A DNA stretch of 11,749 nucleotides from Treponema sp. (GTDB taxonomy: Bacteria > Spirochaetota > Spirochaetia > Treponematales > Breznakiellaceae): positions 1 to 11,749 of the forward strand of contig JAITEW010000307.1 in assembly GCA_031281855.1 (NCBI GenBank). The letters are read 5' to 3'. The notes under the pieces are model-generated. The model searched no databases and had not been told where the DNA came from. It saw only the letters and a list, made by a program, of their open reading frames with translations. Positions within the stretch are counted from its first letter, which is position 1. Each line of letters begins with the position of its first letter. Of the stretch, positions 1 to 7,243 are shown piece after piece. Position numbers and translations under genes: made by a program.

Positions 1-746
1 CCTCCCCTGCCAGCCCGGCCCAGGGCCCTGATGGCGGCGTTGAGAAAACGGCTTTCCCCTGAATTGATGAGTTCCTCAAGGACCGGCACGGCTTCGGCGG
101 ATTTTACCTTTCCCAAATAGTCCACAGCCGCAAGGACGGTTTCGTTGGCTTCATCGTCCCTTTCCCGGATAACCCGCATGGCCCGTTCCTCAAGGCCGGG
201 TTTTTCCGTTTCTCCAAAGAACGAAAAGATCCCTGAAAGTATCGTTTTGTTTTTTGAGACCTGGACCAACTGGATCAGTTCAGCGTCAAGGCTTGAATCC
301 TTGCCGGTTTTGAGGGTTTGAACAAGCGCCGCGATTTCCGTCTCTGTACCGTAACGGAGGACGCTGAGCTGTTTTTCGTCAGGCGCCTTCACCGCCTGGG
401 CTTCAGCCTGGACCGCCGTTTCGGCGCCGGCTTCAGGGACGGGGTCCTGCGGGACCCCGCCGGAAACCGCATCTTCAGGAAAAGCCGCGTTTGAATCCGC
501 CCCTTCGGCGCCGGCTTCAGGGGCCGTTGTTTCGTCCAGCACAGCAGCGCCGGATCCGTCTTTTACAGAGGCGTCTTCAAACTCTGCCAGGGCATCAGAA
601 TCTCCTGTACCAGCGGCGCTGCCGGAGACAGGCGCAGGTTCAGAAAAACCGCCTTCCTGAGCCTGAAGGGCAGGCCCCGGCAGCGTTACAAGCAAAGCCG
701 CAAGAATGACAGACGCCGCGGACCGTATCCGTGTTCCTGGTTTCAA
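1..746 (-). CDS. Secreted HEAT-repeat protein of unknown function (3' part outside window)
   Basis: The frame is open from a TTG at 746-744 to the left edge, giving 248 codons with no stop. The TTG is chosen because GGAGGG at 758-753 sits 6 nt upstream and a signal peptide follows at once: Lys/Arg residues within the first 8, hydrophobic stretch at about 10-28, and a plausible signal peptidase I site after ALQA (residue 29). There is no lipobox Cys. Residues 30-120 are an Ala/Glu/Pro/Gly-rich, probably disordered linker containing PEAGAE twice. From about 123 it becomes amphipathic helical; the stretch near 205-248, with SAEAVPVLEELI followed by AAIRALGRAG, is typical HEAT/PBS-lyase-like repeat sequence. 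I infer a periplasmic, possibly membrane-tethered scaffold that binds a protein partner. It begins 15 nt after the tgt stop, so it is probably co-transcribed with tgt and the LptF/LptG pair. No function is assigned; the missing C-terminus could hold a catalytic or anchoring domain. Confidence 0.8.
   Translation of the reverse strand, partial: MKPGTRIRSAASVILAALLVTLPGPALQAQEGGFSEPAPVSGSAAGTGDSDALAEFEDASVKDGSGAAVLDETTAPEAGAEGADSNAAFPEDAVSGGVPQDPVPEAGAETAVQAEAQAVKAPDEKQLSVLRYGTETEIAALVQTLKTGKDSSLDAELIQLVQVSKNKTILSGIFSFFGETEKPGLEERAMRVIRERDDEANETVLAAVDYLGKVKSAEAVPVLEELINSGESRFLNAAIRALGRAGRG
440..459. repeat. GC-rich 8-bp inverted repeat inside the HEAT-protein linker
   Basis: CGGGGTCC and GGACCCCG flank a 4-nt loop (TGCG on the plus strand). 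It is in-frame coding sequence (GVPQDP) with no following T-tract, so I do not call it a terminator. Its 12-bp core GTCCTGCGGGAC recurs at 7450-7461 in ribF. Confidence 0.6.
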
Positions 747-752
747 TCTTTT

Positions 753-758
753 CCCTCC
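753..758 (-). promoter_or_regulatory. Shine-Dalgarno for the HEAT-repeat gene, supporting a TTG start
   Basis: GGAGGG lies 6 nt before the TTG at 746-744 and directly after the tgt stop (764-762). It is one of the better ribosome-binding sites in this window, and it decides in favour of the non-ATG start. Confidence 0.7.
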
Positions 759-761
759 GAG

Positions 762-1889
762 TCAGTACGAATAACGCCTGAGGAATTCGGTCTTGAATTC
801 CAAAAAGCGGTCTTCTTCAATAGCCCTGCGGGCTTCTACCACCAAATCATTCAGGAAGTACAGGTTATGGTAACTTGCCAGAATGGAGCAGAGAATCTCC
901 CGGTTCCTGAAAAGGTGCCTGAGATACGAGCGGGAATAACCCCGGCAGACTTTACACCTGCACTCTTCATCTATCGGCGAAAAATCCCTTGCATTTTCGG
1001 CTTTTTTGAGGGCGAAGCTCCCTTTCCGGGTAAAGACCTGGCCGTTGCGGCCGTTTCTGGTAGGGAACACGCAGTCGAACATGTCAATGCCCTGTTCAAT
1101 TGCTCCCAGGATGTATTCAGGCGTACCGATCCCCATGACATAGCGCGGTTTTTCACGGGGCAATAAAGCCGCTGTAAAGGCGAGGTATTCAAGGAAGACA
1201 TCCTCGCTTTCGCCTACCGACAACCCTCCAATGGCTATACCCGGGCAATCCGCGGCTATAGCCCGGCAGGCGCTTTCCTCCCTGAGATCCTTGAAAAAAT
1301 TCCCCTGGACTATGGGGAAAAAAAGCCCCTTGTAACCGCTTTGGGAACGCAGATCTTCCCAGGCCTGCTTCCCTCTTTCCATCCAGCGGCTCGTAGTCTC
1401 CAGGGCGTTAACCGCCTCTTTGCGGGAAGCGCCCCAGCTCGTACAGACATCAAGCTGCATCTGAATATCGCTGCCCAACAGAGCCTGAAACCGGGAGATG
1501 TATTCAGGCGTAAGGAGATGGTATGAACCGTCGATATGGGAACGGAACTTGACGCCTTCTTCGGTGATCTTTCTGAACGGAGCCAGGGAAAACACCTGAA
1601 AGCCCCCGGAATCGGTGAGTATATTGCCGTCCCAGCCCATGAATGAATGGAGGCCCCCAGAGAGGGAGATAACCTCTTCCCCAGGCCTTAGATACAGGTG
1701 GTAGGTATTGGAAAGGATAATCTCAAAGCCGATTTCTTTAAGGTCTTCCCTGGTGACGGCTTTGACCGTTCCGTTGGTGCCTACAGGCATAAAGACCGGG
1801 GTGCGCACGTTTCCGTGAGGGAGTTTAACGGTTCCGGTCCTGGCTTTTGAACGGGAATCTTCATGAATCAAGGTAAAAATTGATTCCAT
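762..1889 (-). CDS. tgt: tRNA-guanine(34) transglycosylase
   Basis: This enzyme exchanges guanine-34 of GU(N)-anticodon tRNAs for the 7-deazaguanine base preQ1 on the way to queuosine. The protein has 375 residues, the usual length. Visible parts: DSGGFQVFS with the conserved Asp93, the substrate-pocket segment with Asp147 and Cys149, GGLSVGE at 221-227, the nucleophile Asp272 in MFDCVFPTRNGR, and the zinc site Cys310-X-Cys312-X2-Cys315-X25-His341. Cys149 and Val225 correspond to the two positions (Cys158 and Val233 in the Zymomonas enzyme) that differ in queuine-using eukaryotic enzymes, so a preQ1-type pocket is predicted. Two local departures: DVC where DEC is common, and VQGN (194-197) where VQGG is usual. 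The ATG lies 6 nt after the lptG stop with no clear Shine-Dalgarno, so translational coupling is likely. The HEAT gene follows after 15 nt. Confidence 0.96.
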   Translation of the reverse strand: MESIFTLIHEDSRSKARTGTVKLPHGNVRTPVFMPVGTNGTVKAVTREDLKEIGFEIILSNTYHLYLRPGEEVISLSGGLHSFMGWDGNILTDSGGFQVFSLAPFRKITEEGVKFRSHIDGSYHLLTPEYISRFQALLGSDIQMQLDVCTSWGASRKEAVNALETTSRWMERGKQAWEDLRSQSGYKGLFFPIVQGNFFKDLREESACRAIAADCPGIAIGGLSVGESEDVFLEYLAFTAALLPREKPRYVMGIGTPEYILGAIEQGIDMFDCVFPTRNGRNGQVFTRKGSFALKKAENARDFSPIDEECRCKVCRGYSRSYLRHLFRNREILCSILASYHNLYFLNDLVVEARRAIEEDRFLEFKTEFLRRYSY

Positions 1890-1895
1890 AGACGT

Positions 1896-2960
1896 TTATG
1901 TTTTGGCGCTCTGTATAAGAAAAAGCCCCAGGATAATAAAGACAATTACCGGGAACCAGGCCCCTATAAATGGCGGTATATAGCCCAGCTTGGCCATCAT
2001 CATACTGATCATTTCCATTACATAAAAAACCACCGCCGACGCAAGGCTCGCCAAAAGGCTCATGAGGAGTATGTTTTTCTTGAACCTTCCTCCCATGGAT
2101 ATAGAGAGGATCATCACCACAAAGGAAGCGGTAGGGAAGGAAAAACGGTGGTAATATTCAGCCAAAGGTTCGATAAAAGGAAGCCCCGCGGTCTTCAGAT
2201 CCCGGACCAGAAGCCCCGCGTCGCTGGCTGACAGCTCCTCGACATTCACCATGTTACGGCGAAAGGTATCGGGCAGTTCCCGGTAGATGTCGGCCGGTTC
2301 CATCGCCCTTGTCCGCAAGAGCCCTTCCCTCCATTCGTAGATAATAGGGTTTGAAAGTATCCAATGATCCTCCGCCCAGGACGCCTGGGAGGACCGCACC
2401 AGGGAGAGGAGGCGCCCTTCGCTGTCCTGTTCGATAATGCTGACGCCGTTGAGCACCTGGGCGTTGTGATCGTAGTAATCCACAGAATAGATAAGCTGGC
2501 CGTTGCGGGCCTTGATCACAATATCCGAATTATTTTCGGTACGCTGCTGGTGCAAAAGGACCTGGGAAAGATCGGTTTTCATCTTCAGGGTAGGTATGAC
2601 CACCATGTCGTCAAAGAAAAAGGAAAAAAGTGAGGCGAAAGCGCCGATGATGAGCAGCGAAAGGCTGAAGCGCCAGAAGGGTATCCCGGACGAAAATACC
2701 GAGGTAAGCTCGTTTCTGGCGTACAGATCCCCAAGGGTATAAGCTGCGGCGAAAAGGAGCGAAATAGGGAGGGCATAGGAAAAACTCTTAGGGAGATAAT
2801 AAAAACTTACCCGCAGTATGTCCCTGGCCGGAACTTCGTAGTTAAGGTAGCGCCAGAGGTTCGCGAAAAGATCGATCAACGAAAGAAGGAGTATGAACAT
2901 AGAAAGGGCGACAACGAAAATAGGGATAAACTGTTTTACCAGGTACCGGTCCAGTATCAT
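1896..2960 (-). CDS. lptG: LptF/LptG (YjgP/YjgQ) family permease, second subunit, LptG-like
   Basis: A 354-residue inner-membrane subunit of the LptB2FG type ABC exporter, which in Gram-negative bacteria extracts lipopolysaccharide from the inner membrane. The layout is typical: TM segments near 12-34, 54-77 and 96-117; a periplasmic beta-rich domain at about 125-265; and TM segments near 272-289, 297-319 and 331-351. The cytoplasmic loop after TM2 carries the acidic coupling-helix signature (YARNELTSVFSSGIP, 80-94) expected to dock on LptB. No ATPase gene is in the window. It starts 4 nt after the stop of the preceding paralogue with only a weak, distant GAGGA upstream, so it is probably translationally coupled to give paired subunits. 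LptF versus LptG cannot be told by motif; the name rests on order (second gene) and shorter length. In treponemes, many of which are reported to lack classical LPS, the cargo may be another glycolipid. Confidence 0.85.
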   Translation of the reverse strand: MILDRYLVKQFIPIFVVALSMFILLLSLIDLFANLWRYLNYEVPARDILRVSFYYLPKSFSYALPISLLFAAAYTLGDLYARNELTSVFSSGIPFWRFSLSLLIIGAFASLFSFFFDDMVVIPTLKMKTDLSQVLLHQQRTENNSDIVIKARNGQLIYSVDYYDHNAQVLNGVSIIEQDSEGRLLSLVRSSQASWAEDHWILSNPIIYEWREGLLRTRAMEPADIYRELPDTFRRNMVNVEELSASDAGLLVRDLKTAGLPFIEPLAEYYHRFSFPTASFVVMILSISMGGRFKKNILLMSLLASLASAVVFYVMEMISMMMAKLGYIPPFIGAWFPVIVFIILGLFLIQSAKT

Positions 2961-2964
2961 AACG

Positions 2965-4275
2965 TTACTTTCTGATCCTCGCTATAAGCATAATAAGGCC
3001 GATGAGAGCCGCCAGTATATTAGGCAGCCACATGGACCAGAAAGGCGAGGTCCCCATACGGACCCCCATGGTTTGACCGCCCAGAAGAAGGGCCCAATAG
3101 ATCACCGCGATAATAAGGCCGAAGATAAAGCCCACGGTTTGGCCGCTTTTTTTCGCCAAAAGCCCCAGAGAGACTGCGAGAAAAACAAAGGACAGCGCCC
3201 CGAAGGGTATGGAGAATTTCTTGTAGTATTCAAGGCGGTAGATAAGGAGGCTCCTGTCGTTCCGCAAAGCCTGGTTTGCCTGGTATTCACGGAGAAAAGC
3301 GGAAAAATAATTTTCCCGCCTGTTCCACGCTTCATTTGCAGGCCCTCTCCTGAGGCTGTCTTCAAGGCTCAAAGCCTGGGTTAAGCTTTTGTAGTACCGT
3401 TCATCAAGCCGTTCCATGAGTTCGGCGTCTTTGGTCTGTATTTCCTTCCTTACATCGGTGGAACTCATCTCCCTGGGGGTTATCGAAGAAACCGCCTGGA
3501 TAAGGTCTTCCTGGGGAACCCAGTAGCGGAGAAACCCCGCGGAAGCGTAATCGTAATCATCCCTGACAATTTCCTTTGATGACTGGACAAATGCGCCTGA
3601 GAGATCCAGGGAAAGCCCTTCCCTCCCGGCGTCCTTGAGCTCAGCGTCCTTCGCCATAATGACCCGCCGTTCACCGTCGCTGGTCCGGTCCAGGATAAGG
3701 ACGTTTTCGATTTCCCTGCCCGTAACCGGGCCTGTTACGATTACCGTATCCTTGAACCGCTTGACCGAATTGGCCTCCAGTTCCAGCGCCGGAGTTGCAA
3801 CCACGATTTGGCGGTAAAGCCGCGCGAACTGCACCGTTCCCGCGGGCAGGAGCACGTCATTGGTAAAAAACGACAGTATGGATATGAGGACCCCTACAGC
3901 CAGGGCAGGCAGAAATATATTCCTGTATGACAGGCCCGAGGAAAGCAGAACCAGAACCTCGTTGTCCGACGTAAGGCGCCCTATAGTCATAAGGGTTCCC
4001 ACAAGGGACGCGAAAGGCGCAGACATGGCAATGATGGAAGGGAGGGAATAAAAAACCAGCAGCGCCACCTGATAGAAAGGCACATGTTTGGTGAGTATCT
4101 GCTGCGCAAGCAGGAGCAACTGGTTCACAAAGAAGATGAAAAAAAAGAAAAGAAAGGCCACGAAAAACGAGAAAAGCGTATCCGCAACGATATACCTGAA
4201 TATAGTCCAGGATAATCTGCGGCGCCTGTAAAAGGCGGTTTCCGGTAAAGGGAGATCGGCGCGTATGGTTCCCAT
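2965..4275 (-). CDS. lptF: LptF/LptG (YjgP/YjgQ) family permease, first subunit, LptF-like
   Basis: The likely partner of the following lptG-like gene in an LptB2FG-type lipid exporter of the inner membrane. I place the start at the ATG at 4275-4273 (436 residues): AGGGGA lies 8 nt upstream and the dut stop is 16 nt upstream. The frame stays open for 38 more codons to an ATG at 4389, but that would overlap dut by 98 nt and adds a Pro/Lys-rich, unfamily-like leader. After a basic N-terminus (RRRR, 17-20) come TM segments near 33-57, 69-92 and 119-137, with the coupling loop LTSDNEVLVLLSSGLS (101-116). A periplasmic domain follows at 140-265, then a charged, helical stretch at about 268-345, and TM segments near 354-372, 381-398 and 413-432. 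The charged helical stretch makes it longer than the usual roughly 360-residue member. LptF-like by order; orthology to E. coli LptF not proven. Confidence 0.85.
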   Translation of the reverse strand: MGTIRADLPLPETAFYRRRRLSWTIFRYIVADTLFSFFVAFLFFFFIFFVNQLLLLAQQILTKHVPFYQVALLVFYSLPSIIAMSAPFASLVGTLMTIGRLTSDNEVLVLLSSGLSYRNIFLPALAVGVLISILSFFTNDVLLPAGTVQFARLYRQIVVATPALELEANSVKRFKDTVIVTGPVTGREIENVLILDRTSDGERRVIMAKDAELKDAGREGLSLDLSGAFVQSSKEIVRDDYDYASAGFLRYWVPQEDLIQAVSSITPREMSSTDVRKEIQTKDAELMERLDERYYKSLTQALSLEDSLRRGPANEAWNRRENYFSAFLREYQANQALRNDRSLLIYRLEYYKKFSIPFGALSFVFLAVSLGLLAKKSGQTVGFIFGLIIAVIYWALLLGGQTMGVRMGTSPFWSMWLPNILAALIGLIMLIARIRK

Positions 4276-4283
4276 CTGCAGCT

Positions 4284-4289
4284 TCCCCT
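4284..4289 (-). promoter_or_regulatory. Shine-Dalgarno deciding the lptF start
   Basis: AGGGGA lies between the dut stop (4294-4292) and the ATG at 4275, with an 8-nt spacer. It argues against the in-frame upstream ATG at 4389. Confidence 0.65.
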
Positions 4290-4291
4290 GT

Positions 4292-4759
4292 CTAAACCCC
4301 TGTGGATCCAAAGCCCCCTTCGCCCCTTGGGGTTTCGGAAAGGGAAAGAACTTCGGCGGTATCAGCCTTAAACGCCCGGGCAGCCACAAGCTGGGCTATG
4401 CGGTCCCCGGATTTTACGGTAAACGTTTCGGCCCCAAGGTTGATAAGGATTATCTCCACTTCGCCCCGGTAATCCGAATCAATAGTGCCCGGCGCGTTGA
4501 GGACCGTTACTCCGGACCTCAATGCCAGGCCCGAACGGGGCCGTACCTGGACTTCATAACCCACAGGTATTTCCATAAAAAGGCCTGTCGGTATTTTAGC
4601 GCGCCCCATAGGAGGGATACGGACCTCGCAGGAAAGAAAGGCCCGGATATCCATTCCCGCGGCGCCTTCGGTTTCATACGCCGGAAGAACCGCGGCAGGA
4701 TCTTTTTTACAGATCTTTATTTCCGGAACCCCCGAGGGGGTTCTGTTTTCTTCCGGCAT
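4292..4759 (-). CDS. dut: dUTP diphosphatase (dUTPase), trimeric type
   Basis: Hydrolyses dUTP to dUMP and pyrophosphate, keeping uracil out of DNA and feeding thymidylate synthesis. All five motifs of the trimeric family are present in order (numbered from the ATG at 4759): motif 1 AAGMDIRAF (33-41), motif 2 RPRSGLAL (73-80), motif 3 GTIDSDYRGEV (91-101) with the catalytic Asp94, motif 4 GDRIAQLV (118-125), and the glycine/arginine-rich arm RGEGGFGSTG (145-154). This start gives 155 residues, the family norm, and lies 13 nt after the pnp stop, though its Shine-Dalgarno is poor. An in-frame ATG at 4834 would give 180 residues but overlap pnp by 62 nt with an Ala/Thr-rich leader, so I reject it. 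Placement directly after pnp suggests co-transcription rather than a functional partnership. Confidence 0.95.
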   Translation of the reverse strand: MPEENRTPSGVPEIKICKKDPAAVLPAYETEGAAGMDIRAFLSCEVRIPPMGRAKIPTGLFMEIPVGYEVQVRPRSGLALRSGVTVLNAPGTIDSDYRGEVEIILINLGAETFTVKSGDRIAQLVAARAFKADTAEVLSLSETPRGEGGFGSTGV

Positions 4760-4772
4760 CGGCAGGCCCAAA

Positions 4773-6941
4773 TCAGCGGCGCTGCCTGTCGTCACGGCGG
4801 CCGCGGTAACCGTCCCTGGGCGGCCCGGCTTCACCAGAAGGGGCGCCTTGGGGATCGATAGCGTCGATGTACGAAAGGTTGAGGCGGCCCATTTTGTCGA
4901 TTTCCAGGAGCTTCACCTGAATGACATCCCCTTCTTTGACCACATCCTCTACCCTGGCGATGCGCTGGCGGGAAAGTTTGGAAATGTGGACCAGCCCTTC
5001 TTTGCCAGGGAGTATCTCCACAAAGGCGCCGAAGTCCATGATCCGCTTTACCGTACCGTTGTAAACCCGCCCCAGTTCCGGGTCGAGCACGATGCCCAGT
5101 ACCGCGGCTTTGGCGTCCTCAGCGTCCTTGGTGCTCTTTCCAAAAATGGTAACAGTCCCGTCGTCTTCGGTGTTTATCTTCACGCTGTACTGCTCGCAAA
5201 GGGCCTTGACGTTCTTGCCCCCTGGGCCGATAAGAGCGCCTATTTTGTCAATGTCGATACGGAGGGTCACGATCTTAGGCGCGTATTCGCTGATAGCTTC
5301 TACGGGTTTGTTGATGCACTGGTTCATGATGCCCAGGATGTGGAGCCTGCCCCGCTTGGCCTGATCCAGAGCCTTGCGCATGATCTCAGGATTAACCCCT
5401 GCGATCTTGATGTCCATCTGGAAGCCCGTGATCCCGTCAGCGGTGCCTGAGACCTTGAAATCCATGTCCCCAAGGTGATCTTCTTCGCCCAGAATGTCGG
5501 AAAGAACCGCGTACCGGGCCCCAGGGGTGTTGCTTTCGGTGATAAGCCCCATAGCGAGACCTGCTACGGGTTTTTTCATCGGCACCCCTGCGTGGAGCAT
5601 AGCAAGGGTTCCGCCGCAGACAGAGGCCATAGAAGAGGAGCCGTTGGATTCCATGATTTCCGACACGACCCGGATAGTATAGGGGAATACGTCTTTGGAA
5701 GGTATCATGGCTTCCAGGGAACGGCGGGCCAGGTTTCCATGGCCGATTTCCCGGCGGCCGGTACCCATGCGCCCTACTTCGCCTACAGAATAGGGAGGGA
5801 AGTTGTAATGGAGCATGAAATGTTCCCGCTTGTCCCCGTCGATGTCGTCGAAAACCTGTTCGTCGAAAACCGTGCCCAGCGTGGTAACCACCAGGGCCTG
5901 GGTCTCGCCGCGGGTAAAGAGGGCTGAACCGTGGGTCCTTGGAAGGATTCCGATTTCACAGGTAATGTTCCTGATGTCTTCGGTCCCCCTGCCGTCCACC
6001 CTGACGCCTTTGTCCAGAATCGAAGAACGGAGTATCTCGTACTGGAGATCCTCGAAAAGCGCGTCAAAAAGTTTTTTCTGATTTTCGTCCTCAAGCTGGG
6101 AAGCGTACTGGGCCGCGGTTTCAGCTTTTACTTTTGAGATAGCTTCGCGGCGTTCCTGCTTGGTTTTAAGAAAACAGGCGGTTTCCAGGCGCGGCTTAGC
6201 CGCAGACCTGATGGTATCGCTGTTTTCCAGAGCGCAGCCTGTCTGAGTGAGGGGCAGCTTGGGTTTTCCCGCCAGTTCCCGGAGCTTTTCCTGGATATTG
6301 CAAAGTTCGATGATCACCGCATGGGCTTTTTCAAGCGCGGCGATCATAATGTCCTCGCCTACCTCGTTGGCCCCGCCTTCCACCATGGTGATGCCTTCTT
6401 TTGTACCTGCAACCGTGATTTCCAGCGTGGAATTCTCAATCTGCTCGTACGTGGGATTCACCACCAGCTCGTCTGCGACCTGGCAGACCCGGACCCCTGC
6501 GATAGGGCCGCCAAAGGGGATGTCCGAAATATGCACAGCAGCCGAAGACGCTACGATGGCCAGTATATCCGGCGGGTTCACCTGATCGGTGGATAAGGTA
6601 GTAGGCACAACCTGAATTTCCCTGCCGAAGGCCTTGTCAAAGAGCGGCCGCATGGGCCTGTCGATGAGCCTTGAAACCAGGATTTCCTTGTCTTTTGGCC
6701 GGCTTTCTCTCTTGATAAAGCCTCCGGGGATCTTTCCGGCCGCGTAGTACTTTTCGTTATAATCCACAGTAAGGGGAACGTAGTCCAGTCCCTCTACTGC
6801 GTCTGACGACGCGCAGACCGTGGCAATTACCGCCGATCCTGCGTACTGGGCGAATACAGCGCCGTTGGCCTGTTTCGCGATTCTGCCGGTTTCCAGAATT
6901 AATTCATACCCGGCAATTTGATAGGTTACTTTTTGGATCAT
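4773..6941 (-). CDS. pnp: Polynucleotide phosphorylase
   Basis: A phosphate-dependent 3'-5' exoribonuclease and polymerase acting in mRNA decay and RNA quality control. At 722 residues the architecture is complete: a first RNase PH domain (about 1-225), the all-helical domain (about 240-310), a second, catalytic RNase PH domain (about 318-540) with FPPYSVGE and the acidic cluster GEEDHLGDMDFK (485-496), a KH domain (555-615) with its GxxG loop as GPGG (572-575), and an S1 domain (about 622-692) with MDFGAFVEI. A short basic, Arg/Asp/Gly-rich tail (from about 703) replaces any long extension. The ATG is 4 nt after the rpsO stop, with no clear Shine-Dalgarno and only an A-tract between, so translation is probably coupled to S15. 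This leaves no room for the RNase III-processed leader hairpin that mediates pnp autoregulation in E. coli. Confidence 0.98.
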   Translation of the reverse strand: MIQKVTYQIAGYELILETGRIAKQANGAVFAQYAGSAVIATVCASSDAVEGLDYVPLTVDYNEKYYAAGKIPGGFIKRESRPKDKEILVSRLIDRPMRPLFDKAFGREIQVVPTTLSTDQVNPPDILAIVASSAAVHISDIPFGGPIAGVRVCQVADELVVNPTYEQIENSTLEITVAGTKEGITMVEGGANEVGEDIMIAALEKAHAVIIELCNIQEKLRELAGKPKLPLTQTGCALENSDTIRSAAKPRLETACFLKTKQERREAISKVKAETAAQYASQLEDENQKKLFDALFEDLQYEILRSSILDKGVRVDGRGTEDIRNITCEIGILPRTHGSALFTRGETQALVVTTLGTVFDEQVFDDIDGDKREHFMLHYNFPPYSVGEVGRMGTGRREIGHGNLARRSLEAMIPSKDVFPYTIRVVSEIMESNGSSSMASVCGGTLAMLHAGVPMKKPVAGLAMGLITESNTPGARYAVLSDILGEEDHLGDMDFKVSGTADGITGFQMDIKIAGVNPEIMRKALDQAKRGRLHILGIMNQCINKPVEAISEYAPKIVTLRIDIDKIGALIGPGGKNVKALCEQYSVKINTEDDGTVTIFGKSTKDAEDAKAAVLGIVLDPELGRVYNGTVKRIMDFGAFVEILPGKEGLVHISKLSRQRIARVEDVVKEGDVIQVKLLEIDKMGRLNLSYIDAIDPQGAPSGEAGPPRDGYRGRRDDRQRR

Positions 6942-6945
6942 TTTT

Positions 6946-7215
6946 TTATTTACGCAGCCCCAATTCCTTTATAAGGGAACGATACTTCTCCAGATTGGTA
7001 CGCTGAATGTACTTCAGCATACGGCGGCGCTGACCTACCAGGATCAATAGGCCCCGCTGGCTGGACTTGTCTTTTTTGAATTGTTTGCAGTGCTCAGTGA
7101 GCTGGTTGATACGCTCTGTGAGCAGGGCAATCTGAACTTCCGAAGTTCCGGTATCTTTTTCGTTCTTACCGAACTTTGTAACAATTGATGTTACTTCATC
7201 TTTGCTTAATGCCAT
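6946..7215 (-). CDS. rpsO: 30S ribosomal protein S15
   Basis: A primary 16S rRNA-binding protein of the 30S platform, which nucleates S6/S18 assembly. It has 89 residues, the standard size. The family core is clear: GTSEVQIALLTERINQLTEH (23-42), followed by KKDKSSQRGLLILVGQRRRMLKYI (47-70 region), where the conserved His-Lys-Asp/Ser-rRNA contact surface and the RGLL/RRR block sit. SQRG replaces the commoner SRRG. The ATG has the strongest Shine-Dalgarno in the window (TAGGAGTG), so S15 can probably be translated independently of the upstream ribF. The gap to ribF is 28 nt and to pnp 4 nt. I see no S15-binding pseudoknot that could be called with confidence in so short a leader. Confidence 0.98.
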   Translation of the reverse strand: MALSKDEVTSIVTKFGKNEKDTGTSEVQIALLTERINQLTEHCKQFKKDKSSQRGLLILVGQRRRMLKYIQRTNLEKYRSLIKELGLRK

Positions 7216-7222
7216 ATATTTT

Positions 7223-7230
7223 CACTCCTA
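7223..7230 (-). promoter_or_regulatory. Strong Shine-Dalgarno of rpsO
   Basis: TAGGAGTG lies in the 28-nt gap between ribF and rpsO; its AGGAG core (7229-7225) is 9 nt before the ATG. It contrasts with the poor sites at most other junctions here, in keeping with the high output needed for a ribosomal protein. Confidence 0.75.
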
Positions 7231-7243
7231 AATTGGGTACTCT

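Noticed and set aside
440..459. Transcription terminator at the GC-rich hairpin
   Set aside because: It lies inside an open coding frame and has no T-tract after the stem on either strand.
2893..3384. 163-codon plus-strand open frame opposite lptF
   Set aside because: Its sequence is rich in His/Lys/Pro without pattern and lies opposite TM helices of the lptF-like gene; no credible ribosome-binding site.
4315..4336. CCCC/GGGG palindrome near the dut 3' end as a terminator
   Set aside because: The pairing has almost no loop, is inside the conserved dUTPase arm codons, and is not followed by a T-run before lptF.
4276..4389. Longer start for the lptF-like gene (ATG at 4389)
   Set aside because: It would overlap dut by 98 nt and add a leader unlike the family, while the ATG at 4275 has AGGGGA at ideal spacing.
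4760..4834. Longer start for dut (ATG at 4834)
   Set aside because: It overlaps pnp by 62 nt, and the added residues are low-complexity; the shorter form matches the usual dUTPase length.
4265..4861. 198-codon plus-strand open frame opposite dut
   Set aside because: It lies over dut, whose five motifs are intact, and crosses gene borders; its own composition shows no domain. A shadow frame.
4848..5450. 200-codon plus-strand open frame opposite pnp
   Set aside because: It is fully antisense to conserved PNPase KH/S1 and catalytic sequence, has no family-like motifs, and is explained by the GC-rich codon pattern of the real gene.
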